Assembly (NCBI GenBank): GCA_022823185.1
Contig: JAJDXQ010000025.1
Coordinates: 1 to 64,000 of the forward strand
Reading direction: 5' to 3'
DNA from: Caldilineaceae bacterium
GTDB lineage: Bacteria > Chloroflexota > Anaerolineae > Caldilineales > Caldilineaceae
Length of the DNA stretch: 64,000 nt
A model generated the notes under the pieces. That model was not told where the DNA came from. It searched no databases and worked only from the letters and a program-made list of their open reading frames with translations. A program made the translations under genes and the position numbers. Numbering within the stretch: position 1 is the first letter of the stretch; every line of letters begins with the position of its first letter. This document shows, in pieces, positions 54,070 to 62,760 of the stretch.

Positions 54070-56118
54070 CTATCCCCTGCCTGCACTGCCCTCCAGTCCC
54101 TCCGCAATCAGCTCCACCACGTCCTTCACCACCACACCCTCATCCGCCGCACTGGCCGCATCCGACATCATCGTCAAACAAAATGGACAGCCCACAGCCA
54201 CCGTCTCCGCGCCCGTCGCCCGCGCCTCCGCATAGCGCTCCGCGCTCACCGCCCGCTCGCCCGGCTCCTCCTCCTTCCAGAACTGCGCGCCGCCCGCGCC
54301 GCAGCAGAAGCTCTGCTGTCCATGTCGCGGCATCTCCTCCAGCTCGATGTTCCCCGCCTCCAACAGCGTCCGCGGCGCGTCAACAATCCCGTTCTGCCGC
54401 CCCAGGTAACACGGATCGTGGAACGTAACCACGCCCTCCCGCGCTACGTTGTACGCCAGCTTCCCAGCCGCCACCAGCTCCGACAGCAGCTGCGTATGGT
54501 GAATCACCTCCCACTGCGGCGCCTCGCTTCCGCTGTACTGGTGATACTCCTTGCCAATGCTGTGCAGACAGTGCGGGCACGTCGTCACGATCCGCCGCGC
54601 CCCAACCTCCCTCAGAACCTCGCTGTTGCTCTCCGCCATCCCCCAGAACAGGTCCTCCCGCCCCGACCGCCGCGCCGCGTCGCCGGTGCAGCTCTCCATC
54701 TCGCCCAACACCGCGTAACTGACCCCTGCATGGTTCAGAACCTTCGCAAACGCCCGCGCCGTCTCCCGCGCCCGCGGATCATAGCTCGGCGCGCAACCCA
54801 CCCACCACAGCACATCGGCATCCGGCTTCTCCGCCACCGTCGGTACGCCCAGACCCTCCGCCCACGCCAGCCGCTCGCGCGCGCTCTGGTTCCACGGATT
54901 GCCCTGCCGCTCGATCCCCCGGTACGCCTGCTGCAGCGTATCGGGAAAACGGTTCTCCGTCAGCGCCTGGTAGCGCCGCATATGCATGATGTCGAACATC
55001 GGCTCATTGCCCACCGGGCAGATGTCCACGCACGCGCCGCACGCCGTGCACGCCCACACCGCCGACTCGCTGATCGCGTATTCCAGCAGCGGCGGCGTCT
55101 CCTCCCCCGCCGCAATCGCCGCCGCCCGCTCGTTGATCGCATACCGCTTGTTCACCTCCAATGCCGCCGGCGACAGCTCCTTCCCCGTCACATAGGCCGG
55201 GCACACATCCTGGCAGCGGTTGCACATAATGCACGCGTACGCGTCCACCAGGTGCGGCCAAGGCAGCTGCTCCAACCGCGCCGCGCCGAACTCCTCAATC
55301 GTCTCATCCTCAAAATCCAGCGGCGGCAGCTCGCCCAACGAGCGCCGGGGCGGCCGCGCCAAAAAATTGACGCCCGACATGATCAGATGCAGATGCTTCG
55401 TGCGCGGAAAATACGGCACAAACGCCAGTACCAGCCCCAGCGCCATCCACCAGCCCACATGCTGCCCCACCGTCAGCGCCCCCGCGTCCATCCCGCCCCA
55501 CAACAAACTCACCCCATTCGCGAACGGCTGCGCCCCATCCCCATGACCCGTCGCCAGACGCTCCAGCGCGATCCCAAAACTCTCGCCCGCCAGCCGGAAC
55601 CCCACGTGCAGCAAAATGAACAGGCCCACCAGCAGCGAGTCCCGCCCAATCCCCCCGGCCTTCACCCCCTCCACCAGCATCACATTCTCGCGGTAACCCA
55701 GCGCCGGCGACCGGTACACAAACCGCCGCGCCAGAAAGTAGACCATGCCCACCAGAATGCCCACCGTCACCACATCCGCCGCAAAACGGTACACCGCCCC
55801 GATTGCGCCCCCGCCCAGAAAGCGAATCGGAAAAAAACCCTGCGCCGCATCGCCCACGTTCACCAGCAGATAAAAGACAAACCCCCACGCAATCAACGCA
55901 TGGAAGACCCCTGCCCGCCCGCGGCTCTTCCACAGATTGCCGAACGTCAGCCACCGGCCCGCCGCCTGCCACAACCGTCCCGCCAGCGCGTCCCGCGTCG
56001 GCAGCGCCCCCTCCCCCCGCCGCACCACATCATAAACGCGCCGGAATTGCACAAAGCTCAGATAGATCGACACCCCTACCGCAACCATAAAAATCAGCTT
56101 CTCAACAGTCGTCAACAT
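54070..56118 (-). CDS. Membrane Fe-S oxidoreductase, HdrD/GlpC-like with NarI-like N-terminus
   Basis: A protein of about 682 residues. The N-terminal 250 residues hold membrane segments with histidines in the style of NarI/DsrM haem b domains. Two 4Fe-4S motifs follow: CIMCNRCQDVCP near 295 and CTACGACVDICP near 355. Two cysteine-rich CCG domains come next (GCAPSYDP with ESCTGDAARR, then CCGAGGAQFW). This layout fits EtfAB:menaquinone oxidoreductases and related quinone-linked electron carriers. I chose the ATG at 56118 (MLTTVEKLIF), since the upstream open frame, 51 codons, begins by translating a heptad repeat. A TATAAT on this strand lies at 56202-56197. Electron donor is unproven. Confidence 0.85.
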   Translation of the reverse strand: MLTTVEKLIFMVAVGVSIYLSFVQFRRVYDVVRRGEGALPTRDALAGRLWQAAGRWLTFGNLWKSRGRAGVFHALIAWGFVFYLLVNVGDAAQGFFPIRFLGGGAIGAVYRFAADVVTVGILVGMVYFLARRFVYRSPALGYRENVMLVEGVKAGGIGRDSLLVGLFILLHVGFRLAGESFGIALERLATGHGDGAQPFANGVSLLWGGMDAGALTVGQHVGWWMALGLVLAFVPYFPRTKHLHLIMSGVNFLARPPRRSLGELPPLDFEDETIEEFGAARLEQLPWPHLVDAYACIMCNRCQDVCPAYVTGKELSPAALEVNKRYAINERAAAIAAGEETPPLLEYAISESAVWACTACGACVDICPVGNEPMFDIMHMRRYQALTENRFPDTLQQAYRGIERQGNPWNQSARERLAWAEGLGVPTVAEKPDADVLWWVGCAPSYDPRARETARAFAKVLNHAGVSYAVLGEMESCTGDAARRSGREDLFWGMAESNSEVLREVGARRIVTTCPHCLHSIGKEYHQYSGSEAPQWEVIHHTQLLSELVAAGKLAYNVAREGVVTFHDPCYLGRQNGIVDAPRTLLEAGNIELEEMPRHGQQSFCCGAGGAQFWKEEEPGERAVSAERYAEARATGAETVAVGCPFCLTMMSDAASAADEGVVVKDVVELIAEGLEGSAGRG

Positions 56119-56196
56119 AACAGTTCTCACCCACTCCCCTGCTTCGCGCAGAAATCGACTCCCCCGCACCCTGTCCGAGCAGGAGAGCTTTGCACC

Positions 56197-56202
56197 ATTA
56201 TA
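56197..56202 (-). promoter_or_regulatory. -10 element for the Fe-S oxidoreductase gene
   Basis: TATAAT on the minus strand, 79 bases before the chosen ATG. No clear -35. Confidence 0.35.
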
Positions 56203-56246
56203 CACATCCCCCCAAAGTAGCGCAGGACACCAAACCAACTTATACT

Positions 56247-56274
56247 TCACCGACCACTGACCACTGACCACTGC
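56247..56274. repeat. Tandem heptad array, four units
   Basis: Units are CACCGAC, CACTGAC, CACTGAC, CACTGCC in exact register. It ends 16 bases before the MFS start codon, exactly the placement seen before gmk. Confidence 0.85.
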
Positions 56275-56290
56275 CGTTCAGGACGCCCCG

Positions 56291-57634
56291 ATGCTCGGAA
56301 CCATAATCCCCGCCCGCCGGTTCGCCATCGCCATGGTGCGGCGCATGTTGCAGGTCGACCTGCCTGCCGCCGTCCGCTCCGATGAAGATGTCGAAGCCGA
56401 AATGTGGCGCAACTACAACTGGAACTTCAGCGTTAACGTCATCGACGGCTCCTTCTTCCTCCTGGCCCAGAGCCTCATGTCGCCGACCACCATCCTCCCC
56501 TTCTTCGTCAGCCGGCTCACCGACAACCCCTTCTACTTCGGCCTCCTCGCAGTCCTCGCCAATGGCGGCTGGTTCTTCCCCCAGCTCTTCACCGCCGGAC
56601 CCATCGAACGCACCGCCCGCAAAAAGCCCTGGCTCATCAACCTCGGCTTCTTCCTCGAACGCATGCCGCTCGTCCTCCTCACCGCGACAACCTTCCTCGC
56701 CGTCCGCTCGCCCGCCTGGGCCCTCGCCCTCTTCCTGCTCGCATTTGCCATCTACAATCTCGGCGCCGGCATCATCGCCCCCGCCTGGCAGGACCTCCTC
56801 GCCGTCTGCTTCCCCGCCACCCGCCGCGGACGCCTCATGGGCGTCACCATGTTCGTCGGCGGCATCGCCGGCGCCCTCGGCGCCGTCGGCAGCAGCCGCA
56901 TCCTCGATACCATCGCCTTCCCCCGCAACTTCCTCATCCTCTTCGCCCTCGCCACCATCCTCATGTTCCTCGGCTGGGCCGTGCTCGCCCTCACCCGCGA
57001 ACCCGTCCGCCAGGTCCCCCGCAATGCCGAAAACCGCCTCCGCCTCTGGACCCGCCTCGGCCGCATCCTGCGCCGCGATCAGAACTTCCGCCGCTTCCTC
57101 ATCGCCCGCGGCCTCCTCGCCGTCGGCGGCATGGGCGTGGCCTTCGTCACCGCGGCCGCCGTCAGCAAATGGGACGTCTCCGGCGGCACAGTCGGCAACT
57201 ACACCGTCGCCTTCCTCGTCGGCCAGTCCGCCAGTAACCTCCTGTTCGGCCTGCTCGCCGACCGCAAAGGACACAAGGTCTCGCTCCTGCTCGGCGGCCT
57301 CGCCGCCTCCATCGGCTACGTCATCGCCGGGACGGCCACGCTGCCGCTCCTCTACTACCTCGTCTTCGTGCTCCTCGGCGTCTACTTCAGCGCCACCTTC
57401 GTCTCCGGCCTCATGATCGTGCTCGAGTTCGTCGGCCCCGAACAGCGCCCCACCTACGTCGGCATCACCAACTCCATCATCGGCGCCATCAACGTCGTCA
57501 TCCCCCTGGCCGGCAGCTGGCTCGCCACCGTCAGCTACGGCTATCTTTTCGCCCTCAGCGCCGCCGCCAGCCTGCTCGGCGTCCTCCTCATGGCCGTCTG
57601 GGTCGCCGACCCCCGCCACACCCCTGACCCCTGA
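56291..57634 (+). CDS. Major facilitator superfamily transporter
   Basis: A 447-residue protein with about 12 membrane segments. The MFS loop 2-3 type motif is represented by GPIERTARKKPWLI, and a second one by GLLADRKGHKVSLLLGG in the middle of the C-terminal half. An N-terminal 50-residue cytosolic region precedes the first helix. The substrate is unknown. The gene stands alone. The heptad array upstream ends close to the ATG and no strong ribosome binding site is seen apart from TTCAGGACG. Confidence 0.85.
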   Translation: MLGTIIPARRFAIAMVRRMLQVDLPAAVRSDEDVEAEMWRNYNWNFSVNVIDGSFFLLAQSLMSPTTILPFFVSRLTDNPFYFGLLAVLANGGWFFPQLFTAGPIERTARKKPWLINLGFFLERMPLVLLTATTFLAVRSPAWALALFLLAFAIYNLGAGIIAPAWQDLLAVCFPATRRGRLMGVTMFVGGIAGALGAVGSSRILDTIAFPRNFLILFALATILMFLGWAVLALTREPVRQVPRNAENRLRLWTRLGRILRRDQNFRRFLIARGLLAVGGMGVAFVTAAAVSKWDVSGGTVGNYTVAFLVGQSASNLLFGLLADRKGHKVSLLLGGLAASIGYVIAGTATLPLLYYLVFVLLGVYFSATFVSGLMIVLEFVGPEQRPTYVGITNSIIGAINVVIPLAGSWLATVSYGYLFALSAAASLLGVLLMAVWVADPRHTPDP

Positions 57635-57743
57635 CCCCCGCAGTCCCCCCCTCAAAAAAAATCCCCGTCCGGAAAACTGACTTGCGCCCTCGGCCCGTTC
57701 GTGGTAGAAATTCAAGAAAGCGTCTACCCTACGGAGACAAACA

Positions 57744-58682
57744 ATGACTCAGGGCCACATCTGCTCACAACTCTCACAGACCGCCGGCGAAGCCATCTAC
57801 GGTACTGCCGGCAACGGCACCGACGTCTGGTTTGTGCTCGAATACCCCGGCGTCTGGGGCGCAAAAGCCATGGAAGAGAGCAAGCTCGACGACGCGCTCA
57901 AAACACACCTCCAGCAGGCCGTCGCCGCCACGCCCGGCGCACGACTCCAACTCATAAAACGCCGCGAATCCCGCAACGGCTCCGCCATCAAATTCTTCAT
58001 CGGCCTCTCCCAGGAGGACGTCGCCGCCCTCTACCGCTTCGAACTGCAGGACTTCACCGACCTCGCCGCCATGGACCTGCCCGCCATGGTGTCCGAATTG
58101 CGCGCCAACCCCGAGCGCTACGCCGCCCACAAACACGACGAGCCCCTCTTCCTCGTCTGCACCAACGGCAGCCGCGACCGCTGCTGCGCCACTCTCGGCG
58201 TGCCCGTCTACCTCACCATGGCCGCCTACGCCGGCGACCAGGTCTGGCAGACCACCCACACCGGCGGCCACCGCTTCGCCGCCACCATGATCGTCCTCCC
58301 CCACGGCCTCTACTACGGCCGCCTCAGCGCAGAGGACGCCACCGCCATCGTCGACTCCTACAACGCCGGCGATGTCTACGCGCTCGACCGCTACCGCGGC
58401 CGCTCCTGTTACAAGGCCCCCGTCCAGGCCGCCGAATACTACCTGCGCGCCGAAACCAAACTGCAGTCCCTCGACGCCTTCTCCCTCCTCGACGCCGACC
58501 AGGACAACGACGTCTGGACCTGCCGCTTCCTCTCCAACAGCGAAAACCTCGTCCATGAGCTCTTCGTCCTCGCCGAAGAATCCGAGTTCATTATCCCGCT
58601 CAGCTGCCGCAAACCCGACACCGAACGCGTCCCCCAATACCGCCTCCTCTCCCACTCCGTTCACGCGCTCACCCCCGCGTGA
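57744..58682 (+). CDS. Sucrase/ferredoxin-like (Apd1-type thioredoxin-fold) protein
   Basis: A 312-residue protein of the sucrase/ferredoxin-like family. The C-terminal thioredoxin-like [2Fe-2S] domain carries LVCTNGSRDRCCATLG near 138-149 and WQTTHTGGHRFAATMIVLPH near 170-182, giving the Cys and His ligands described for Apd1-type clusters. The N-terminal part (HICSQLSQTAGEAIYGTA, WFVLEYPG) is the family's first domain. Members are soluble redox proteins and the partner is not known. GGAGACAAACA precedes the ATG. It reads alone between an MFS gene and an iron-type binding protein. Confidence 0.87.
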   Translation: MTQGHICSQLSQTAGEAIYGTAGNGTDVWFVLEYPGVWGAKAMEESKLDDALKTHLQQAVAATPGARLQLIKRRESRNGSAIKFFIGLSQEDVAALYRFELQDFTDLAAMDLPAMVSELRANPERYAAHKHDEPLFLVCTNGSRDRCCATLGVPVYLTMAAYAGDQVWQTTHTGGHRFAATMIVLPHGLYYGRLSAEDATAIVDSYNAGDVYALDRYRGRSCYKAPVQAAEYYLRAETKLQSLDAFSLLDADQDNDVWTCRFLSNSENLVHELFVLAEESEFIIPLSCRKPDTERVPQYRLLSHSVHALTPA

Positions 58683-58987
58683 CACGTCCCGCGCCGTTGC
58701 CGGCCGCTGACCGTGACCCACTGACCACCAGCCGCCTCCGTTCCGTAACGCAAGTTAAACCCGCAGTAAACCTGCCTTAACACCTGCCTTTACCCCTGCC
58801 GCAAAAAACTGCTCCGGATTCTGCCCGATTTCCCCCAGAATTCCGACCTGCGGTGTGCTACACTTCTCTGGCGCACGGCATGGTCGGTGGCGGCCCAGAC
58901 GCGTACCCGTCTGCGGGCCTGTCCCCCTGCTCCTTTTCATACAGAGATTAACTCTGATCGTCAGCGCAGTCGAAAGGGCAGTCTTAT
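58683..58987. other. Gene-free stretch before the iron-type binding protein
   Basis: Contains one degenerate heptad-like stretch (CCACTGACCACCAG near 58719-58732) and A- and C-rich direct repeats of GTAAACCTGCC type near 58757-58800. I see no clear metal-responsive operator. Confidence 0.35.
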
Positions 58988-60034
58988 ATGTTCGTCAAAA
59001 GGGTGGGTGGCGTACAGTGGGTGTTCGTCGCTCTGATCGGTCTCCTGATCGCCGCCTGCGTAGCGATTCAGGCGCCCGCCGATATGGGGGGCGCAGGGGA
59101 AGCCCCAGAGCTGACCGTCTACTCGGGCCGCAACGAAAACCTGGTCGGCCCGCTCCTCGAGCGCTACCAGGAAGTCAGCGGCGTCACCGTCAACGTGCGC
59201 TACGGCGGCACCGCCGAGCTGGCCGCCACCATCATGGAAGAAGGACAGAACTCCCCCGCCGACATCTTCTTCGGCCAGGACGCCGGCGCGCTCGGCGCCC
59301 TCTCCCTGGCAGGCCGCTTCACAACGCTGCCAGCCGAAATCCTGGACAGAGTTGATCCCCGCTTTCAGAGCGGCAGCGGCGACTGGGTCGGCGCCAGCGG
59401 CCGCGCCCGCGTCTTCGTCTACAACTCCGAAATGCTCAGCGAAGACGACCTGCCCAACGACATCTGGGCGCTGACAGAGCCACAGTGGCGGGGCAAAGTC
59501 GGCTGGGCCCCCACCAACGGCAGCTTCCAGGCCTTCGTCACCGCCGTCCGCGTCCTCGAAGGCGAGGACCGCGCCCGCGCATGGCTCGAAGCCATGATCG
59601 CCAATGACGTCCAGGTCTACACCAAAAACACGCCCATCGTCGAAGCCACCGGCCGCGGCGAGATCGAGCTGGGCCTCGTCAACCACTACTATCTCTACCG
59701 CTTCCTCGCCGAAGATCCCGACTTCCAGGCCAGGAACCACCACCCGGCCGCCGGTGACGCCGGCGCCATGATCAACGTCGCAGGCGTCGGCATCCTCGAC
59801 ACCGCTAAAGACCGGGCCGCAGCCGAGGCATTCGTCGCCTTCCTCCTCTCAGACGAAGCCCAAACCTACTTCTCCGCAGAAACGAACGAATACCCGCTCG
59901 TTCCCGGCGTGCCCACCACCGCCGCAGGCCTCCTGCCCTTAGCCGAAGTCAACACACCCGACATCGACCTCACCGACCTCGACGATCTGCAAGGAACCCT
60001 CCAGCTCCTCCAGGAGGTGAACGCGCTCCAGTAA
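58988..60034 (+). CDS. Iron(III)-type ABC substrate-binding lipoprotein
   Basis: A 348-residue binding protein of the FbpA/IdiA-like group. The signal peptide ends at the lipobox LLIAAC with C24. The mature N-terminus LTVYSGRNENLVGPLLERYQ matches iron-binding relatives, and later come VRYGGTAELAATIMEEGQN, DIFFGQDAGALGALS and the tyrosine pair in LVNHYYLYRF, the usual metal-coordinating tyrosines. No permease or ATPase genes follow, and an intrinsic terminator comes directly after. It probably works with a transporter encoded elsewhere. AAAGGGCAGTC precedes the ATG. Confidence 0.85.
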   Translation: MFVKRVGGVQWVFVALIGLLIAACVAIQAPADMGGAGEAPELTVYSGRNENLVGPLLERYQEVSGVTVNVRYGGTAELAATIMEEGQNSPADIFFGQDAGALGALSLAGRFTTLPAEILDRVDPRFQSGSGDWVGASGRARVFVYNSEMLSEDDLPNDIWALTEPQWRGKVGWAPTNGSFQAFVTAVRVLEGEDRARAWLEAMIANDVQVYTKNTPIVEATGRGEIELGLVNHYYLYRFLAEDPDFQARNHHPAAGDAGAMINVAGVGILDTAKDRAAAEAFVAFLLSDEAQTYFSAETNEYPLVPGVPTTAAGLLPLAEVNTPDIDLTDLDDLQGTLQLLQEVNALQ

Positions 60035-60063
60035 GAGCGGCGTCTCCCTCCTTCCCTCATCCA

Positions 60064-60105
60064 CGCCCGGCAGACGTCACCTCCTCGGCGTCCGCCGGGC
60101 GTTTT
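60064..60105 (+). terminator. Intrinsic terminator after the iron-type binding protein
   Basis: CGCCCGGC and GACG pair with CGTC and GCCGGGCG, with one A-C mismatch and a 12-base loop, followed by TTTT. It begins 30 bases after the stop codon. Confidence 0.85.
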
Positions 60106-60150
60106 CCTCTCTCCCTCCTCGCTTCGCTCCACACGCATCCCCAATCAACC

Positions 60151-60170
60151 ACCGCAGTCACTGACAACTG
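60151..60170. repeat. Left copy of 20-bp direct repeat flanking HEPN-MNT module
   Basis: ACCGCAGTCACTGACAACTG. The right copy at 60938 differs at one base (CACTGACCACTG). Both are heptad-family units. Confidence 0.85.
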
Positions 60171-60190
60171 ACTCCCTCAATTTCTGTTCA

Positions 60191-60204
60191 GATTCGATCG
60201 AATC
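60191..60204. promoter_or_regulatory. 14-bp palindrome upstream of MNT gene
   Basis: GATTCGATCGAATC is a perfect palindrome, 174 bases before the MNT start. It may be an operator. A TACAAT at 60304 with TTCGTT 17 bases upstream is a possible promoter. Confidence 0.4.
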
Positions 60205-60380
60205 AGAGACCTAGCCCTTGCCTACTGCAATGCCCTCGCCACCGGCAACACGACTTCGGATTTGGCGGTCCAAGGTCAGATTCGTTCTGGCCGCAAAATC
60301 CGTTACAATAGCCTTGGCCTTGGCAGGGCTGTCTTCAATTGCAGTTTGGCGGAACCGCCGCGAAAGGACCTGTACAAATG
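60193..60380 (+). pseudogene. Possible 5'-truncated gene ending in the MNT start
   Basis: A frame without usual start codons reads FDRIRDLALAYCNALATGN, then TTSDLAVQGQIRSGRKIRYN and ends LYK with a TGA overlapping the MNT ATG. The overlap is of the kind seen in operons. The beginning is lost at the heptad repeat. I do not recognise the family. It could be chance. Confidence 0.3.
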
Positions 60381-60716
60381 AGCATTGCCACAATCGACGA
60401 GGCCACCATCCGCGCCGTAGCCCAACTGATCGCCGAACGGTTCGATCCCGAACAGATTATCCTCTTCGGCAGTCACGCTCGCGGCAACGCTGGCTCGCAC
60501 AGCGACATAGACCTGCTTGTCGTCCTCAAATCCCTGGACGACTGGCCCAAGCACGGCAACCCCATTCGTCTGGCAATTGGCGAAAAATTCGTGTTGCCTG
60601 TTGACGTGATCGTCACCACGCCTGAACATCTTTCCGAGCAGCGCAAGAATCCATATTCCTTTGTTCACACGGCCCTTGAATCGCGAGAGATCCTGTATGA
60701 GCGCCCGGCCTCCTGA
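60378..60716 (+). CDS. Minimal nucleotidyltransferase (MNT), second HEPN-MNT pair
   Basis: A 112-residue MNT. The motif is GSHARG at 31-36 followed by D43 and D45 in HSDIDLLVVL. VDVIVTTPEHL holds the likely third acidic residue. It is the antitoxin half in HEPN-MNT systems. AAAGGACC precedes the ATG, which overlaps a stop in ATGA fashion. The stop lies 20 bases inside the next gene, so the two are coupled. The order MNT then HEPN is the reverse of the pair at 22931. The whole module is bracketed by a 20-bp direct repeat. Confidence 0.87.
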   Translation: MSIATIDEATIRAVAQLIAERFDPEQIILFGSHARGNAGSHSDIDLLVVLKSLDDWPKHGNPIRLAIGEKFVLPVDVIVTTPEHLSEQRKNPYSFVHTALESREILYERPAS

Positions 60717-60951
60717 ACACGACTGGTTCGAGAAAGCAGAGCAAGACTTGGAAATGGCTTATCGAGCCATGAGCGCGGGCATTCCTTTGCCCGCAATGGC
60801 TTGCTATCACTGCCAACAATGCGCTGAGAAATACTTAAAAGGTTTCCTTGTCTCTCGATCCGTCGAGTTCCGTCCCGTGCACGATCTCGACTCCTTCCCC
60901 ATCGATCTATCCCATGACGAATCCGCATTCGGCAACGACCGCAGTCACTGA
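60697..60951 (+). pseudogene. HEPN-domain gene cut short at a heptad repeat
   Basis: From the ATG at 60697 the frame reads HDWFEKAEQDLEMAYRAMSA, CYHCQQCAEKYLKGFLV and RPVHDLDSFPI, the first two thirds of a COG2250-type HEPN protein. After HDLD the conserved sequence ends. The last codons are translated from the right copy of the direct repeat, and the stop lies in it. In intact relatives another 40-50 residues follow and carry the R-x4-6-H RNase motif, so this product should be inactive. An open reading frame remains and a shortened protein may be made. Confidence 0.7.
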
Positions 60952-60957
60952 CCACTG
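60938..60957. repeat. Right copy of 20-bp direct repeat flanking HEPN-MNT module
   Basis: ACCGCAGTCACTGACCACTG, one mismatch from the copy at 60151. It overlaps the 3' end of the truncated HEPN gene. Confidence 0.85.
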
Positions 60958-61081
60958 CAGTTCTGGTCGACCGCCCCGGATGCGCGCCCTCTCGCCACGC
61001 TGTCCTGGCCCAGACATAATGTCACCCGCCCCAAAAACCAAAAACCGCCCATCCTTCTCCGGATGAACGGTCGTGTACAAC

Positions 61082-61115
61082 AGGTGTTCACTAAAAAACT
61101 GACTACTGAAAACTA
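61082..61115. repeat. GGTGTTCACTAAAAAACTG-type repeat
   Basis: AGGTGTTCACTAAAAAACTG followed by ACTACTGAAAACT, ending at the last codons of the minus-strand Mrp-type gene. Confidence 0.6.
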
Positions 61116-61949
61116 TCAAACAATTTTCAACTGCGGCTGACTCCCCCCGGACACGGCCCGCAGCTGCGCCACCACCTTCCCGGCCAGCTCGCCAAACGTG
61201 CGCGCCGCCGCGCCCGCGGGGTTGGCCGCAACGATCGGCCTGCCCCGGTCGCCCGACGCGCTGATCTCGGCCTCCAGCGCGACAACCCCCAGCAGGTCTG
61301 TGCCCAGTTCGCGGGCCGCGGTCTCGCCGCCCCCGCTGCCAAACACCTCCCCGCTCATGTTCTCGATCACGCCCAGAATCGGCACCTCGAGCTGCTCAAA
61401 CGCCGCCGCGCCCCGCCGCGCATCCGCCACCGACACCATCTGCGGCATCGTCACGATCAACCCGCCGGTCAGCGGGGCAATCTGCGCCAGCGAAAGCTGC
61501 GCATCCCCCGTCCCCGGCGGCAGATCCACGATCAGATAATCCAGCTCGCCCCAGCGCACATCCGAAAACAGCTGTTGAATCGCCTTATGCAGCATCGGCC
61601 CCCGCCAGATCAGCGCCTGCTCCGGCGGCAGCAGAAATCCCATGCTCATGAACCGCACCCCATGCGCCTCCGCCGGAATCAACTTGCCCGCCTCCACCGG
61701 CGGCATCGCATCCACGCCCATCATGATCGGAATGTTCGGCCCATAAATGTCCGCATCCAGCAGACCCACCGCCGCGCCCGTCTGCGCCAGGCTCACCGCC
61801 AGGTTCACGCTCACCGTGCTCTTCCCCACACCCCCCTTGCCGCTTGCAACCGCCGCGATATTCTTGACCGGTATCCCCAGCTTCGCCTCAATCCGCGGGT
61901 CCAAAGGGGGCGCTTCCCGCTGGTTGCCATTGCCACTCGCCATTTTCAT
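61116..61949 (-). CDS. Mrp/NBP35-type P-loop ATPase, Fe-S cluster carrier
   Basis: A 277-residue ATPase of the Mrp/ApbC group, which carries Fe-S clusters to target proteins. The deviant Walker A is [16 protein letters not shown] near 36-44, followed by [36 protein letters not shown] and [17 protein letters not shown]. The usual N-terminal DUF59 domain is absent, as in many short forms. The paired CxxC of some relatives is not obvious in [14 protein letters not shown]. Two starts are possible: ATG at 61949 or 61943, the second five bases after AGGAA. Confidence 0.9.
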   Translation of the reverse strand: MKMASGNGNQREAPPLDPRIEAKLGIPVKNIAAVASGKGGVGKSTVSVNLAVSLAQTGAAVGLLDADIYGPNIPIMMGVDAMPPVEAGKLIPAEAHGVRFMSMGFLLPPEQALIWRGPMLHKAIQQLFSDVRWGELDYLIVDLPPGTGDAQLSLAQIAPLTGGLIVTMPQMVSVADARRGAAAFEQLEVPILGVIENMSGEVFGSGGGETAARELGTDLLGVVALEAEISASGDRGRPIVAANPAGAAARTFGELAGKVVAQLRAVSGGSQPQLKIV

Positions 61950-62760
61950 TTCCTGTCAGTAGAATCCCGGCGGCAACCCGCCGGAACATCGAATGCCTGC
62001 CGCTACCTTACTCTGCCCCTGTTCGCCTGTCAAAAAGCCGCGCTCATATGCGCTAATGTAAGTCCAATTTGATACCAGGCGTCTTCCGCACTCAGGGTCG
62101 ATTTCAGATCTGGGCCATAGGCGAGAAACGACCCGGTCGGGATGGGCTTTGAGACGGCTGATGAGAGCTCTGCAAGCATCGAAGATCAGAGTGAAACACA
62201 CTTCCGCTTTCCCCCAGGCCCGTCAGAAGCGCGATGATGTCCAACGTGGCGACCTCGCGCTCTGCCGCAGACTGTAAGCGGATCTCGGAATGCCTCATAC
62301 TCTTTGAAGCTGCCTGAAGGGTTGGAACTGGCGGCCGATTCATGCTACAGGATGGAAATGTGAAGTCAAGACGGTACCCGCTGTCTTCGTCGCGCGCGTT
62401 TGTCCGGACTGTGATTGGGACCAACCACGGGCAAGACGAGGCGCGGCAGCCATATGTGGGAGCGGCGGGGAGGGTGATGGGGCGTGGTTGCGGATCTGAG
62501 AAGGCGACGGATTTTCTCCGACTTGCCTTTGTAGATGTATAGTGGGATTCATGTGAGGGTGCGCCATGGCAGCGCCGGCGGGTGGCCCTCCGCGCAGCAG
62601 AAGGTATGCGAAGGGCGCGGCGCTGACAGCCGCGCGCCCGGGCTGGACGATTGAGATGATTGGACTGAGCAGCAGGGGGCGAGGGCATTTTGACGGTATA
62701 TACTCGACTGCACTGGGGAAAGGCGGACAAGCAGGACCCGCCCCGGATTCATCTGTTGGA
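61950..62760. other. Gene-free stretch containing the CRISPR leader
   Basis: Frames here lack family similarity or ribosome binding sites. The last 100-150 bases before 62761 should hold the CRISPR leader. TTTTGACGGTATATACTCG at 62687-62705 is a possible promoter part. No cas gene is present. Confidence 0.5.

Noticed and set aside
56119..56271. N-terminal extension of the Fe-S oxidoreductase beginning MVSGQWSV
   Set aside because: The extension begins by translating the heptad repeat and has no ribosome binding site. The membrane domain starts at the ATG at 56118.
62104..62730. 208-codon minus-strand frame beside the CRISPR leader
   Set aside because: Arg-, Pro- and Ser-rich with no domain, no ribosome binding site and overlap with the probable leader.
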